Origin: Mucilaginibacter terrigena
Lineage (GTDB): Bacteria > Bacteroidota > Bacteroidia > Sphingobacteriales > Sphingobacteriaceae
Assembly (NCBI RefSeq): GCF_004168255.1
Contig: NZ_SEWG01000002.1
Span: 730,484-794,483 of the forward strand
DNA length: 64,000 nucleotides
Reading direction: 5' to 3'
Notes under the pieces: generated by a model
Told to the model about the DNA's origin: nothing
The model's input: the letters and a program-made list of their open reading frames with translations, nothing else
Databases searched by the model: none
Program-made: the position numbers and the translations under genes
Part shown: positions 44,265-52,953 of the stretch, piece after piece
How the letters are laid out: every line of letters begins with the position of its first letter
How positions within the stretch are numbered: the stretch's first letter is position 1

Positions 44265-45431
44265 TTAAGATAGTTCTTTAAAAGCTGCTGCAAAGGCTTC
44301 CATTTCGTCCATGCGGCCAATGCTTACGCGGCACCAGTCTTTTCCGTTAAACTTCCAGTCGCGGATGCCCACGCCGCGCTTAAACATTTCGTTGCTGAAT
44401 TTTTTACCATCCATCTTTAACTGGAACATCACAAAGTTAGCCGACGACGGGATGTAATCGTAGCCCTCTTTTTTCAATACCGAGTATAAGTACTCTTTTG
44501 CCGCGTTGGTCTTTTTAAGGGTATCGTTCAAAAAATCTGTTTCGCGGTATGCTGCAAGCGCTGCGGCTAAAGTGGTGCCGGTAACGCTCCATGCCTGTGT
44601 GGTATATTTTTCAAAGGTTTTAATAGTTTCGGGCTGAGCTATCATGTAGCCCAGGCGCAGGCCCGCAAAGCCATAAAGTTTTGAGAAGGTGCGCCCCACA
44701 ATAATGTTGTGCCCGGCCTTTATCATGCTTACCATTGAAGCGGCTTGCGGGTCGGGCAGGTAATCTATATAGGCCTCATCCACAAATACCATTGTTTTTT
44801 TGGATACGCGCTCGCAAAAACCCTTTAATTTTTCGGTATCAACAACAGTAGCGGTAGGGTTATTGGGGTTGCATACATAAACCAGGCCGGTGTTGGCATC
44901 CACTTTGGCTTCCATGGCATCCAGGTCTAATTTATAATCTGCCGTCAATGGCACTTTTACCCATTTGCCATCCAACTCTTCGGCGCGCGATGGCAGGTCA
45001 TCGTACGATGGGTCGCCGGTTATTACGTTTTTACCGCCTTTGGTGCAGTGCATAGCGGCAGCTAAAAGTAATGGGGTAGATCCCGCGTCCATCAGTATGT
45101 TTTTGATCATTACACCCTCATATGCTGCAATTTTACCCGATAGCATTGATAGTTGCATAAAAGGATATTGGTAACTGGTATCAATAGCGCCAGCAATAGC
45201 CTTTTTAGCGGCTGCGGACGGACCGTAAGGGTTTTCATTCGCCAGCAACCTTGCTTTAAGGTCGAAAGGACCGCTTAGCATCGCTTCCTGGTCGGTTAAA
45301 CTGCGCGACGAGCGTAACACCCGTTTAGGCATTGCCGCCAGCTTACTGATGGTGCCCGAACAAAAAGCCAGTCCCCCGGCTATAAAAGCGCTGGACCTGA
45401 TCCAGTTTCTGCGGTTAATTGAGTTTGCCAT
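44265..45431 (-). CDS. Exported PLP aminotransferase (histidinol-phosphate aminotransferase-like)
   Basis: A 388-residue fold-type I aminotransferase. Clear marks are LLANENPYGPS, NPNNPTATVV, D218 in MVFVDEAYID, and the PLP lysine K251 in GRTFSKLYGFAGLRLGY. The N-terminus INRRNWIRSSAFIAGGLAFCSG has a twin-arginine pattern, so export by Tat is likely, which is unusual for this fold. The next gene downstream on this strand codes the Hint protein; the gene upstream codes a Tat-exported amine oxidase 40 bp away. The two probably act on the same amino compound in the periplasm. The substrate is not predictable. Confidence 0.86.
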   Translation of the reverse strand: MANSINRRNWIRSSAFIAGGLAFCSGTISKLAAMPKRVLRSSRSLTDQEAMLSGPFDLKARLLANENPYGPSAAAKKAIAGAIDTSYQYPFMQLSMLSGKIAAYEGVMIKNILMDAGSTPLLLAAAMHCTKGGKNVITGDPSYDDLPSRAEELDGKWVKVPLTADYKLDLDAMEAKVDANTGLVYVCNPNNPTATVVDTEKLKGFCERVSKKTMVFVDEAYIDYLPDPQAASMVSMIKAGHNIIVGRTFSKLYGFAGLRLGYMIAQPETIKTFEKYTTQAWSVTGTTLAAALAAYRETDFLNDTLKKTNAAKEYLYSVLKKEGYDYIPSSANFVMFQLKMDGKKFSNEMFKRGVGIRDWKFNGKDWCRVSIGRMDEMEAFAAAFKELS

Positions 45432-45471
45432 TGTGAAGGTATTTTTAGTTTTTTTTAATTTTTGGTTTCAG

Positions 45472-47055
45472 TTAATGTTGCGCCGGGTATTGCAGCCGCT
45501 GCCCGCTTACCCTTGCATGCAGGGCGGCCACCGCGCTCCGTGCCGATTCAAATGCGCCGGCCATCCAGGCGTTTAAATAGGTAAGGTGCTCGCCGGCAAA
45601 ATAAACCTGCTTATCGGGCTTAAGCAGCGCCGGGTATTGGTTTTTGCGGGTATCGGTATTGTAAACCGCCCAGCCGCCCAGGCTGTATTTGGTTTTATGC
45701 CAGCTAACCGAGAACGAGCTTTCAAACTCCTTATCGTACTGCGGGTGGATCAGCCTGCCTTTTTCCAGCGCGAACTTTTCGCGGTCGGCGTAACCTAATG
45801 CGCCTATCTTTTGTGCTTTCTCGTTAAAATTATAGTACCCTATCAGGATGCCTTTTTTGCCCAGGTAATCGTACGATGGGTAAAAGATCTGCGTCAAGTC
45901 GTTATTGGTGTGGGTGATGCCGCCATACAGGTGCTCATCCTCTTCCCAAAACCTACGCTTAAACTGCAGGCCAATTTTTCCCGTGGGGATGTAGCCTATA
46001 TAATCTATCGCGCGGCTTACATCGCCCGAAAAATTGTGGTTGATATTACTTAACACGGGCAGTGGCAGTGTACAAATGCACAAGTCGGCTGTTAGTTCAT
46101 GCTTTCCTGTAGCGTCTTTGTATAAAACCTTTACACCCTCGGGCAGGTTGGTAATATCGGTAACCTCGGCACCCATCTTTAAAAACGGCGCGACCTTTTT
46201 TTGCAGCGCCGATGAAATTTTGTCCATCCCGCCAACCGCCTGGAACATGGTCATCTGCAATTCGTAAGTGTACTCGGCCACGTTATAAAAATCGGGGTCC
46301 ATCAGTCCCGAGTGGATCATATCGGCCAGTTTATGCGGCTCGCCAATTTTACCGGGCTTATCACCGGCGCCATACATTTCGCTATAACCGCGCCGTGCCG
46401 ATGCTTTGTAAAGCTTGTCCACGTCCAATCCGCCTTCGGCTTTCAAATATTCAATAACCTTTTCAGCGTCTTCTTTGGTAAGCGCGCTATCAAGGCCGCC
46501 GTGGTCAATGCTTTTGGCAAGCATTTCGCTCATGTACCCGCGGATATCGTTATGCACCTCGCGTACCTTTATCTTTTTGTTTGACAGGGGGCCTTTACCT
46601 TCGGCAAAGTAATAGGCACCCTCGTTAACATTGTTGTAAACCTGGATAGGTACACCCAGCTCTTTGCAATAATGCAGGGTTAACTCATGGTTATGCGGAA
46701 TGCGCGATGGACCGGCGTTAAAGTACTGGTCTTCGTCAAAGCGGGCGGTAACGGTGGGTTTATCAATTTCGGTTTGGGTGCTGCCGTTACGGATGCTCCA
46801 GCAGCGGCCGCCTGCCCTTTGCCGGGCCTCTATAATGGTACAGCGGTAGCCCAGCTTGTTCAGTTCGTAAGCGCAGGTCATGCCTGCTAGGCCTGCCCCC
46901 AATATAATTATGTGTTTGCCGGCGCCGCTGCCATTTAAATTAAAGGCGTGCGCAGGGGCGGGGCGTAATAAACCTAAAGCCATCATGGCAGGGTAGGTGC
47001 CGCCTGCCAGCATCGCGCCCTTGCCCAAAAAATCCCGTCGGCTAATAGTTTTCAA
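45472..47055 (-). CDS. Tat-exported flavin monoamine oxidase
   Basis: A 527-residue FAD amine oxidase. The Tat signal SRRDFLGKGAMLAGG is at residues 5-19. The Rossmann motif IILGAGLAGMTCAYELNKLG (50-69) and EARQRAGGRCWSIR (77-90) bind FAD. The C-terminal VYFAGEHLTYLNAWMAGAFE is the typical flavin-site end. Related enzymes oxidise L-amino acids or amines with release of hydrogen peroxide and ammonia. It precedes the exported aminotransferase by 40 bp in the same direction, so the two form an operon. Confidence 0.91.
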   Translation of the reverse strand: MKTISRRDFLGKGAMLAGGTYPAMMALGLLRPAPAHAFNLNGSGAGKHIIILGAGLAGMTCAYELNKLGYRCTIIEARQRAGGRCWSIRNGSTQTEIDKPTVTARFDEDQYFNAGPSRIPHNHELTLHYCKELGVPIQVYNNVNEGAYYFAEGKGPLSNKKIKVREVHNDIRGYMSEMLAKSIDHGGLDSALTKEDAEKVIEYLKAEGGLDVDKLYKASARRGYSEMYGAGDKPGKIGEPHKLADMIHSGLMDPDFYNVAEYTYELQMTMFQAVGGMDKISSALQKKVAPFLKMGAEVTDITNLPEGVKVLYKDATGKHELTADLCICTLPLPVLSNINHNFSGDVSRAIDYIGYIPTGKIGLQFKRRFWEEDEHLYGGITHTNNDLTQIFYPSYDYLGKKGILIGYYNFNEKAQKIGALGYADREKFALEKGRLIHPQYDKEFESSFSVSWHKTKYSLGGWAVYNTDTRKNQYPALLKPDKQVYFAGEHLTYLNAWMAGAFESARSAVAALHARVSGQRLQYPAQH

Positions 47056-47280
47056 AAGAGGTGTGGTAAAGCTTTAAGTGATAAAGATAATTTAATATCT
47101 GTTTTAATAAAAGAAGCGCCCGGATATTTGAGGGAAATAGTTTTTAAAAGACGAGTGTCAACAATTCAGGCCAGCTACGTGGCAATAATCATATTTAAAA
47201 AGCCAGGCATGCAAATCGCTTTACAGGAGGCTCCCATGGAGCCAGATACATTATTGTTTTTGCTATAAACACGTAGCTCC

Positions 47281-47333
47281 TCTGGAGCTGTAACAATTGT
47301 GGCCTCAACTCCAGCGGAGTCGCGTGTTTATAG
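47281..47333 (+). repeat. 53-bp direct repeat, copy R1
   Basis: Starts TCTGGAGCTGTAACAATTG and ends GTGTTTATAG. It differs from copy R2 at 47498-47550 by two bases. It contains the hairpin at 47308-47320. Confidence 0.9.
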
Positions 47334-47455
47334 AAAAGTGTTTTAATTTCATCGGCTCCATCGGAGCCTCCTATGTTAAAGAGATTTGGGCACCAGTTTC
47401 TTTAATATGATCATATCCATTTAGCTGATCTACCTTATCACCAACAGGGGAGGGA

Positions 47456-47499
47456 TGTTAGCTGAACAGCTTAATGATCAGCGCCAGCAAAAATACATC
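47456..47499 (-). pseudogene. Displaced copy of a sigma-factor gene 3' end
   Basis: On the minus strand it encodes DVFLLALIIKLFS and a stop. The intact sigma gene ends DVFLLALIVKLFS (47603-47646). The 44-bp copies differ at four bases: three are synonymous and one gives Ile for Val. The copy joins repeat R2 directly. It looks like the tail of a paralogous sigma gene and not a fresh duplication. Confidence 0.82.
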
Positions 47500-47550
47500 T
47501 GGAGCTGTAACAATTGCGGCCTCGACTCCAGCGGAGTCGCGTGTTTATAG
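47498..47550 (+). repeat. 53-bp direct repeat, copy R2
   Basis: Same sequence as R1 except for two transitions. Its first bases overlap the end of the displaced sigma-gene fragment, and the left arm of the hairpin found in R1 (AGCTCC) is missing, so the junction lies inside the element. Confidence 0.9.
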
Positions 47551-47604
47551 ATTTAGAAATGTGGATTTAGGCTCCGGCGGAGCCCCCTTAACCGGGAATG
47601 CTTG

Positions 47605-48228
47605 TTAGCTAAACAGCTTAACTATAAGCGCCAGCAAAAATACATCGCGCAATACTTTAATGGCGTTGTGCAGGGTATTGTAAATGGTACGCTCGGTAAG
47701 GCCGGTTTTTTCGGCAATCTCACAAAAGCTTACCTGGTCAAAATAGCGCAGCTGTACAATTTCTATTTGCCGGGGTGTTAATTGGTTCAGCGCTTTTTGT
47801 AAACGTTTTTTGGTTATCTCGTCCTGCTGGCTGGCTATCAGGATGTTCTCGTAAGGCTGCTCGGCCGCGCCCGATGCTATTTCAGCTTCCTCAAGGGTGG
47901 TGGTAAAAGTTTCGCGGCTGTATTGCTGGTAGGTTTTGTATAATATACGCTTGTATATGGTAAGCACATATTGCTGTATGTTTTGTACCGATGATAATTT
48001 ATCCTGGATGCGCCAAAGTTCGATGAAAAGGTTATTGATGCTTTCCTTAACCAGTTCGGGGTTTTTATACATGCAAACGCCAAAGCGGTACAGGTCGTCG
48101 TAAAAAATATCAAAGCACGCGTAAAGGCCTTGCTGGTCGCCTTCTGCAAGTAACGCCCAATTCTTTTTTACCCGTTCTGTCCTGATGCTCATCCGCTCTT
48201 GTCCGGCCGATTTTTGTGCTTTTTCCAA
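47605..48228 (-). CDS. ECF-type RNA polymerase sigma factor
   Basis: A 207-residue sigma-70-family protein of the Bacteroidota ECF type. Region 2 lies at about 30-100 (YACFDIFYDDLYRFGVCMYKN, then VKESINNLFIELW). Region 4 lies at about 140-200, with LTPRQIEIVQLRYFDQVSFCEIAEKTGLTERTIYNTLHNAI. A hydrophobic tail ends KLFS. It is divergent from the FecR anti-sigma gene (95 bp between the starts). The set sigma, FecR and STN-type SusC is the known trans-envelope switch by which substrate binding turns on the second utilisation locus. Confidence 0.93.
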   Translation of the reverse strand: MEKAQKSAGQERMSIRTERVKKNWALLAEGDQQGLYACFDIFYDDLYRFGVCMYKNPELVKESINNLFIELWRIQDKLSSVQNIQQYVLTIYKRILYKTYQQYSRETFTTTLEEAEIASGAAEQPYENILIASQQDEITKKRLQKALNQLTPRQIEIVQLRYFDQVSFCEIAEKTGLTERTIYNTLHNAIKVLRDVFLLALIVKLFS

Positions 48229-48323
48229 TTACCGATGAAGTTAATAATAATCTTTATAAATTTTTTTAAAAAGTGTTGGTAAAAAAGAATAATCTATTGC
48301 ACTTGTGTGAAAATACCAATTTA

Positions 48324-49373
48324 ATGGACTATACAAATTTTAATATCGAGGATTTTTTAACGGACGAAAGTTTTATTAACTATTGCTACGAACTTAACGA
48401 CGTTGATAAAGCGCACTGGGAGAACGTAAGTTTAACCCAGCCGCTTCTAAAAAAGAAAATTGCCGATGCCCGCGAGTTATGCTTGTTACTTAGTATTAAA
48501 ATAAACAAGGCAGATAAACAGGAATCGCTTGCCAGGTTAAAAGCCGCAATTGAAAGCGAACAGCTAAAAGCAAAGCCTGCTGTTGATAATGTGCGCCATA
48601 TGTGGCTGCCACGTATGGCTGTTGCTGCTACTTTATTGGTATTGGTAATTGCCTATGGTTTTTATAAATATAACGCACGTGTTTCGGGCGCGGTATTGTA
48701 TAGCCAGGTTACTAAAAACAATTATCATTTGGTAGCGCAAACAAATTTTAGCAACCGCAAAAGCGTGGTACTGCCCGATGGTACTACCGTAACGCTTAAT
48801 GGGTCGAGCACGCTTAAGTTAGCAAACGATTACAACCAAAACAACCGCCACGTGCTGCTAACCGGTGAGGCTTTTTTTGAAGTAACAAAAGATAAAACCA
48901 GGCCGTTTGTTGTGCTTACCGCGAAAACCGCTACTACCGCTTTAGGTACATCGTTTAAAGTAAGCAGCTACGGGATATCAAAAACAGCGAGCGTTATGCT
49001 TGCTACCGGTAAGGTTAGGGTAGAAGCTACGCAGCCTGGATCGGGTATTGCCGACCAGATACTGGTACCGGGGCAGCAGGTTATACTTGCTAATGGCGAT
49101 AACAGCTTCACCAAATCTGATTTTAACCAGACTGAACTGCATAATTGGCTTAATAGTAAATTAACGTTTAGCAATGCCGATTTCGCCGAGATAGCCGCCA
49201 AAATAACCAACACATATGGCATACAGGTAACAGCCGGCGATAAAGCCGCGGATAAAATAAGGTTTACGGGGCAATTCAATAACAAAAGCCTTACCGATGT
49301 GCTGGATGCTATTGGCTTCGTAAATAATTTCACATATAAACAAATGGGAGATACCGTTAAGATCGTATTCTAA
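48324..49373 (+). CDS. FecR-family anti-sigma factor
   Basis: A 349-residue single-pass inner-membrane protein. The ATG at 48324 (MDYTNFNIEDFL) is preferred to an in-frame GTG at 48273. The cytosolic N-terminus (to about 95) binds the sigma factor. The membrane helix is LPRMAVAATLLVLVIAYGF. The periplasmic FecR domain has SVVLPDGTTVTLNGSSTLK, then HVLLTGEAFFEVTKD and TALGTSFKV. The C-terminal DUF4974-like end (LTFSNADFAEIAAKI, FTGQFNNKSLTDVLDAI) contacts the STN domain of the receptor. It lies 46 bp upstream of that SusC gene. Confidence 0.94.
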   Translation: MDYTNFNIEDFLTDESFINYCYELNDVDKAHWENVSLTQPLLKKKIADARELCLLLSIKINKADKQESLARLKAAIESEQLKAKPAVDNVRHMWLPRMAVAATLLVLVIAYGFYKYNARVSGAVLYSQVTKNNYHLVAQTNFSNRKSVVLPDGTTVTLNGSSTLKLANDYNQNNRHVLLTGEAFFEVTKDKTRPFVVLTAKTATTALGTSFKVSSYGISKTASVMLATGKVRVEATQPGSGIADQILVPGQQVILANGDNSFTKSDFNQTELHNWLNSKLTFSNADFAEIAAKITNTYGIQVTAGDKAADKIRFTGQFNNKSLTDVLDAIGFVNNFTYKQMGDTVKIVF

Positions 49374-49419
49374 AACCTAATTATACTCATATATATCAAC
49401 GCACCTAAATTTTTAAACT

Positions 49420-52400
49420 ATGCTTAAAAAACTACCCGCTTCACGTTTTTTTTCGAAAATGTTATTGAGGATGCTTGGAGCAGTATTCCTGATCGTTTAC
49501 ACCAGTGGATATGCCCAGTCGGCACCAAACGCGCTTTATTCTTTTAACTGGCAGGACCAGCCTGTAGAAAAAGTGTTTAAACAAATTGAGGATGCTACCA
49601 AAGTGCATTTCTCTTACAACCCTGCAGATGTTGATTTTAAGCGCAGGGTAAACCTTAAAGTAACCAATAAACGCCTTACTGATGTTATGGAGGCGCTTGC
49701 AAATCAAATTAATGTAAGGTACAAAATTGCCGGCGAAACTGTATTGATACAGGCGCTTAAAAGCAATGCGGGCGCTGCTGCATTTACATTAAAAGGCCGC
49801 GTTTTAGATCCTGATAACCTAACGTTGCCCGGCGTAACGGTGGTTAACACCAAAACCGAAAAAACCGCGGTTACAAACAACGCGGGTGAGTTTGCCATCG
49901 AAGCTAACGCGGGTGATGTTATCACTTTCAGGATGCTTGGTTTTGAGCAATCATCGGTAACGGCCAGCGAGGATGTAAAGTTTGTAACCATTAACCTGAA
50001 GCTTAGCAATACCGAACTGAAAACGGTTGTGGTAACGGCTTTAGGTATCAAACGCGAGCAGCGCGCGCTGGGTTATGCTTTTGCCGAAGTTGACGGTAAC
50101 GACCTTAAAAAAGCCCGCGAAACAAACATCATGAACTCGCTTGCGGGTAAAGTTGCCGGTTTGGTAATCACCGGCGGTGCAGGTGGCCCTGCCGGGTCGT
50201 CAAGGGTTATCATCAGGGGTAATACTACTATCACCGGTAACAACCAGCCACTTTACGTAGTAGATGGTGTGCCGATAGATAACTCTAACTACGGCCAGGT
50301 TGGCGGGGGCAAATATTCGGGCGGCCAGGATTTTGGCGACGCCATATCGGCCATTAACCCCGACGATGTAGATAAGATCAGTGTGCTTAAAGGCCCATCG
50401 GCTTCGGCGCTTTATGGTAGCCGCGCCGGTAATGGTGTAATATTAATTACTACAAAAAAGGGCGGCACCCGTAAAGAACTGGGCATAGAGTTTAACAGCA
50501 CCTCATCGTTCGAAAAACAGCTTACCACATTAGATGGTAACCAGTACATATACGGACAGGGTAGTGCAGAACAATTGGTAATTGACGCCGCACAGGCAAA
50601 AAACACCTTGTTCAACAACTTTGGCCCCCGCCTTGATCCAAACTTACAGGTAATAGGTTTCGATGGAGTGTACCGCCCTTATGCCCTGGTTAAAAATAAT
50701 ATCCAGGATTTCTTCCGTACGGGCTCAACATTTACCAATACCGTTGCATTATCAAGCGCGAACGAGAAAGGTAACTTCCGTTTATCTATTTCTGATCTGC
50801 GTAACAACGATATTGTACCGGGCAGCAACATGCGCCGTAATACATTCAATTTTAACGGCAGCTCAAAATTCGGCAAAAATTTAACGGTTGAAGCAAGGGT
50901 GATGTACATGAACGAGAATGTAACCAACCGCCCTTCGTTAGCAGATGATCCGGGAAATATCGGTAATAACTTTATCGGCCTGGCCAACAACGTTGATCAA
51001 TCGTACTTTAAAACCGGCTATAAAGATGCTGAAGGCAATTACGTAGAGTGGGGCGGCGGCCAGTACAGGCTCGACCCATACTGGGTAATTAACGAGATGA
51101 GCAATCAAACCAAAAAGAACCGTATGATAGGCGGTTTACAGGCCAATTATACATTTACAAGCTGGCTAAGCTTACAAGGTCGTGCCTCAACGGATTTTAC
51201 TTATTTTGATTATCAAAAATTCAGTCCAAGGTCTACACCGGGTTCATTAACCGGCAGGCTTGAAACTACAAATCAAAAAGTACAAACTACCGAAGCGGAT
51301 ATGCTATTAACCGCCCAAAAACAGGTAACACCATCCCTGAATTTATCAGCCCGCTTAGGTGCAAGCATATCGCACAGCCAGGCACCCGGTTATACCGGTA
51401 ATTACATAGACCAGGTTGCCACAGATATTATCAGCTCTAACGCCTTTTCTGATAAAACTACTATTGAGGTTTCACCAAGAGAAAGAGAAACCAGGTCTGT
51501 TTACGCGTTGTTAAGCGCCGGGTACAAAAGCTTTTTGTATTTAGATGCAACGGTACGCCGCGATGCCGTATCAACATTGCCAACAAATAATAACGTGTAC
51601 ACTTATCCATCGTTATCTGCAAGTTTTGTATTTACCGATGCTTTTAAAATGAACAGATCGATTCTCTCTTTTGGTAAAATAAGAGTTTCGGCAGCAGAGG
51701 TGGGTAGCGATACCGACCCTTATATGCTAAACCCAACGTACCAGTTGAATCCGCAATCGTTTAATGGTATTCCGTTAGGAGGGTTAGCACCAGGCCAGGC
51801 ATTGCCTTCAACTTTAAAACCAACCCGCACACGATCTTTCGAGGTAGGTGCCGATTTGAAGTTCCTGAACGACAGGATCGGTTTAGACCTTACATATTAT
51901 ACTTCAAAATCAAGGGATCAGATAAATGTTGTTAACATACCATTATCATCTGGTTTTGCCCAGCAAATAATTAACGCGGGTGTAGTTGGTAACAAAGGTA
52001 TCGAGGTAGCAATAAACACCAAGCCAATTGTAACTAAAGACTTTAGCTGGGATTTAAACGTAAACTTTGCCCGCAACATCAATGATGTAGAATCGCTTGC
52101 CGATGGTATTCCTTATTTAACCTTATCTGATGCCCGCTGGTTGGGCACATCAGTAGTTGCAAGGCCAAATACCGCTTATGGCGCTATATTAGGCTACGGA
52201 GGCCAAAAAGATGATCAGGGTAACGCTATACTTGACCCGGTTACCCTTGCGCCACTGCAAACGGTTGACCGCGAGGTGCTGGGTAAAGGTACCTGGAGCT
52301 GGACAGGTGGTTTAAGCAGCTCGTTCTATTACAAAAACTTTGGTTTAAGCTTTGTTGTCGATATTAAACAAGGTGCAAGCCTGTTCTCGATGACCAACTT

Positions 52401-52920
52401 ATTCAACGTAATAAGAGGCGCCAGTTTAGTAACTTTACCGGGAAGGGCCGAGTGGATAAAATCTGAAGAGGACCGCCAAACCGCAGGGCAGTCTATCGAA
52501 CAATGGACCGCTGCAGGCAAAGTTAGGGGATACGTTCCGCAGGGTATGGTACAAACCGGCACAGATGGTTCTGGTAAAGCTATTTACGCGCCAAATACAA
52601 AAGCTGTCGACCCTTCCATCTACTGGGCAAATTATTACAGCGATGGCAATGGTGTAGCTACGCCGTTTATATACGATGCCAGTTATGTTAAAATGCGCGA
52701 GATAACCTTAAGTTATACTATACCTACTTATATTTCGTCAAAATGGGGTATCAAAAATATGACAGTTGCACTGGTTAGCCGTAACCCGTTCATCATCCAT
52801 AAAAACATACCCAATGTTGACCCGGACTCGAACTACAACAATGGTAACGGGCAAGGCCTTGAATATGGATCATTACCATCAAGAAAAAGCTGGGGATTTA
52901 ACTTAAACGTGAAATTCTAA
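49420..52920 (+). CDS. SusC-family TonB receptor with STN signalling domain
   Basis: A 1166-residue outer-membrane receptor. After a signal peptide comes an STN domain at about 45-115 (FNWQDQPVEKVFKQIEDAT, VNLKVTNKRLTDVMEAL). Then come a carboxypeptidase-like domain (about 122-205, ending MLGFEQ), the plug (NSLAGKVAGLVITGG, SRVIIRGNTTI, SASALYGSRAGNGVILITTKKG), and the barrel ending WGFNLNVKF. The STN domain couples ligand binding to FecR directly upstream. It imports oligosaccharides produced by the GH18 and GH16 enzymes. It forms a complex with SusD encoded 33 bp downstream. Confidence 0.96.
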   Translation: MLKKLPASRFFSKMLLRMLGAVFLIVYTSGYAQSAPNALYSFNWQDQPVEKVFKQIEDATKVHFSYNPADVDFKRRVNLKVTNKRLTDVMEALANQINVRYKIAGETVLIQALKSNAGAAAFTLKGRVLDPDNLTLPGVTVVNTKTEKTAVTNNAGEFAIEANAGDVITFRMLGFEQSSVTASEDVKFVTINLKLSNTELKTVVVTALGIKREQRALGYAFAEVDGNDLKKARETNIMNSLAGKVAGLVITGGAGGPAGSSRVIIRGNTTITGNNQPLYVVDGVPIDNSNYGQVGGGKYSGGQDFGDAISAINPDDVDKISVLKGPSASALYGSRAGNGVILITTKKGGTRKELGIEFNSTSSFEKQLTTLDGNQYIYGQGSAEQLVIDAAQAKNTLFNNFGPRLDPNLQVIGFDGVYRPYALVKNNIQDFFRTGSTFTNTVALSSANEKGNFRLSISDLRNNDIVPGSNMRRNTFNFNGSSKFGKNLTVEARVMYMNENVTNRPSLADDPGNIGNNFIGLANNVDQSYFKTGYKDAEGNYVEWGGGQYRLDPYWVINEMSNQTKKNRMIGGLQANYTFTSWLSLQGRASTDFTYFDYQKFSPRSTPGSLTGRLETTNQKVQTTEADMLLTAQKQVTPSLNLSARLGASISHSQAPGYTGNYIDQVATDIISSNAFSDKTTIEVSPRERETRSVYALLSAGYKSFLYLDATVRRDAVSTLPTNNNVYTYPSLSASFVFTDAFKMNRSILSFGKIRVSAAEVGSDTDPYMLNPTYQLNPQSFNGIPLGGLAPGQALPSTLKPTRTRSFEVGADLKFLNDRIGLDLTYYTSKSRDQINVVNIPLSSGFAQQIINAGVVGNKGIEVAINTKPIVTKDFSWDLNVNFARNINDVESLADGIPYLTLSDARWLGTSVVARPNTAYGAILGYGGQKDDQGNAILDPVTLAPLQTVDREVLGKGTWSWTGGLSSSFYYKNFGLSFVVDIKQGASLFSMTNLFNVIRGASLVTLPGRAEWIKSEEDRQTAGQSIEQWTAAGKVRGYVPQGMVQTGTDGSGKAIYAPNTKAVDPSIYWANYYSDGNGVATPFIYDASYVKMREITLSYTIPTYISSKWGIKNMTVALVSRNPFIIHKNIPNVDPDSNYNNGNGQGLEYGSLPSRKSWGFNLNVKF

Positions 52921-52953
52921 TAAGATATAAAGACCATTGATAATCATATAGAT

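Larger units (their letters stand above)
47229..47584. repeat. Cluster of six short hairpins with GGCTCC-N3-GGAGCC cores
   Basis: Hairpins are at 47229-47243 (GGCTCC CAT GGAGCC), 47275-47289 (AGCTCC TCT GGAGCT), 47308-47320 (ACTCC AGC GGAGT), 47354-47368 (GGCTCC ATC GGAGCC), 47524-47538 (GACTCC AGC GGAGTC) and 47570-47584 (GGCTCC GGC GGAGCC). Arm changes are paired on both sides in most cases, so the stem is conserved while the sequence drifts. This resembles REP-like elements. No transposase gene is present here. Confidence 0.85.
47056..47604. other. Gene-free region filled with palindromic repeats
   Basis: These 549 bp hold no credible gene. They contain six GGCTCC/GACTCC-type hairpins, two 53-bp direct repeats, and a 44-bp copy of the 3' end of a sigma-factor gene, each listed separately. 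Confidence 0.8.

Noticed and set aside
47056..47604. Insertion sequence
   Set aside because: There are no transposase frame, terminal inverted repeats or target duplication; only short palindromic repeats and a gene-end fragment are present.
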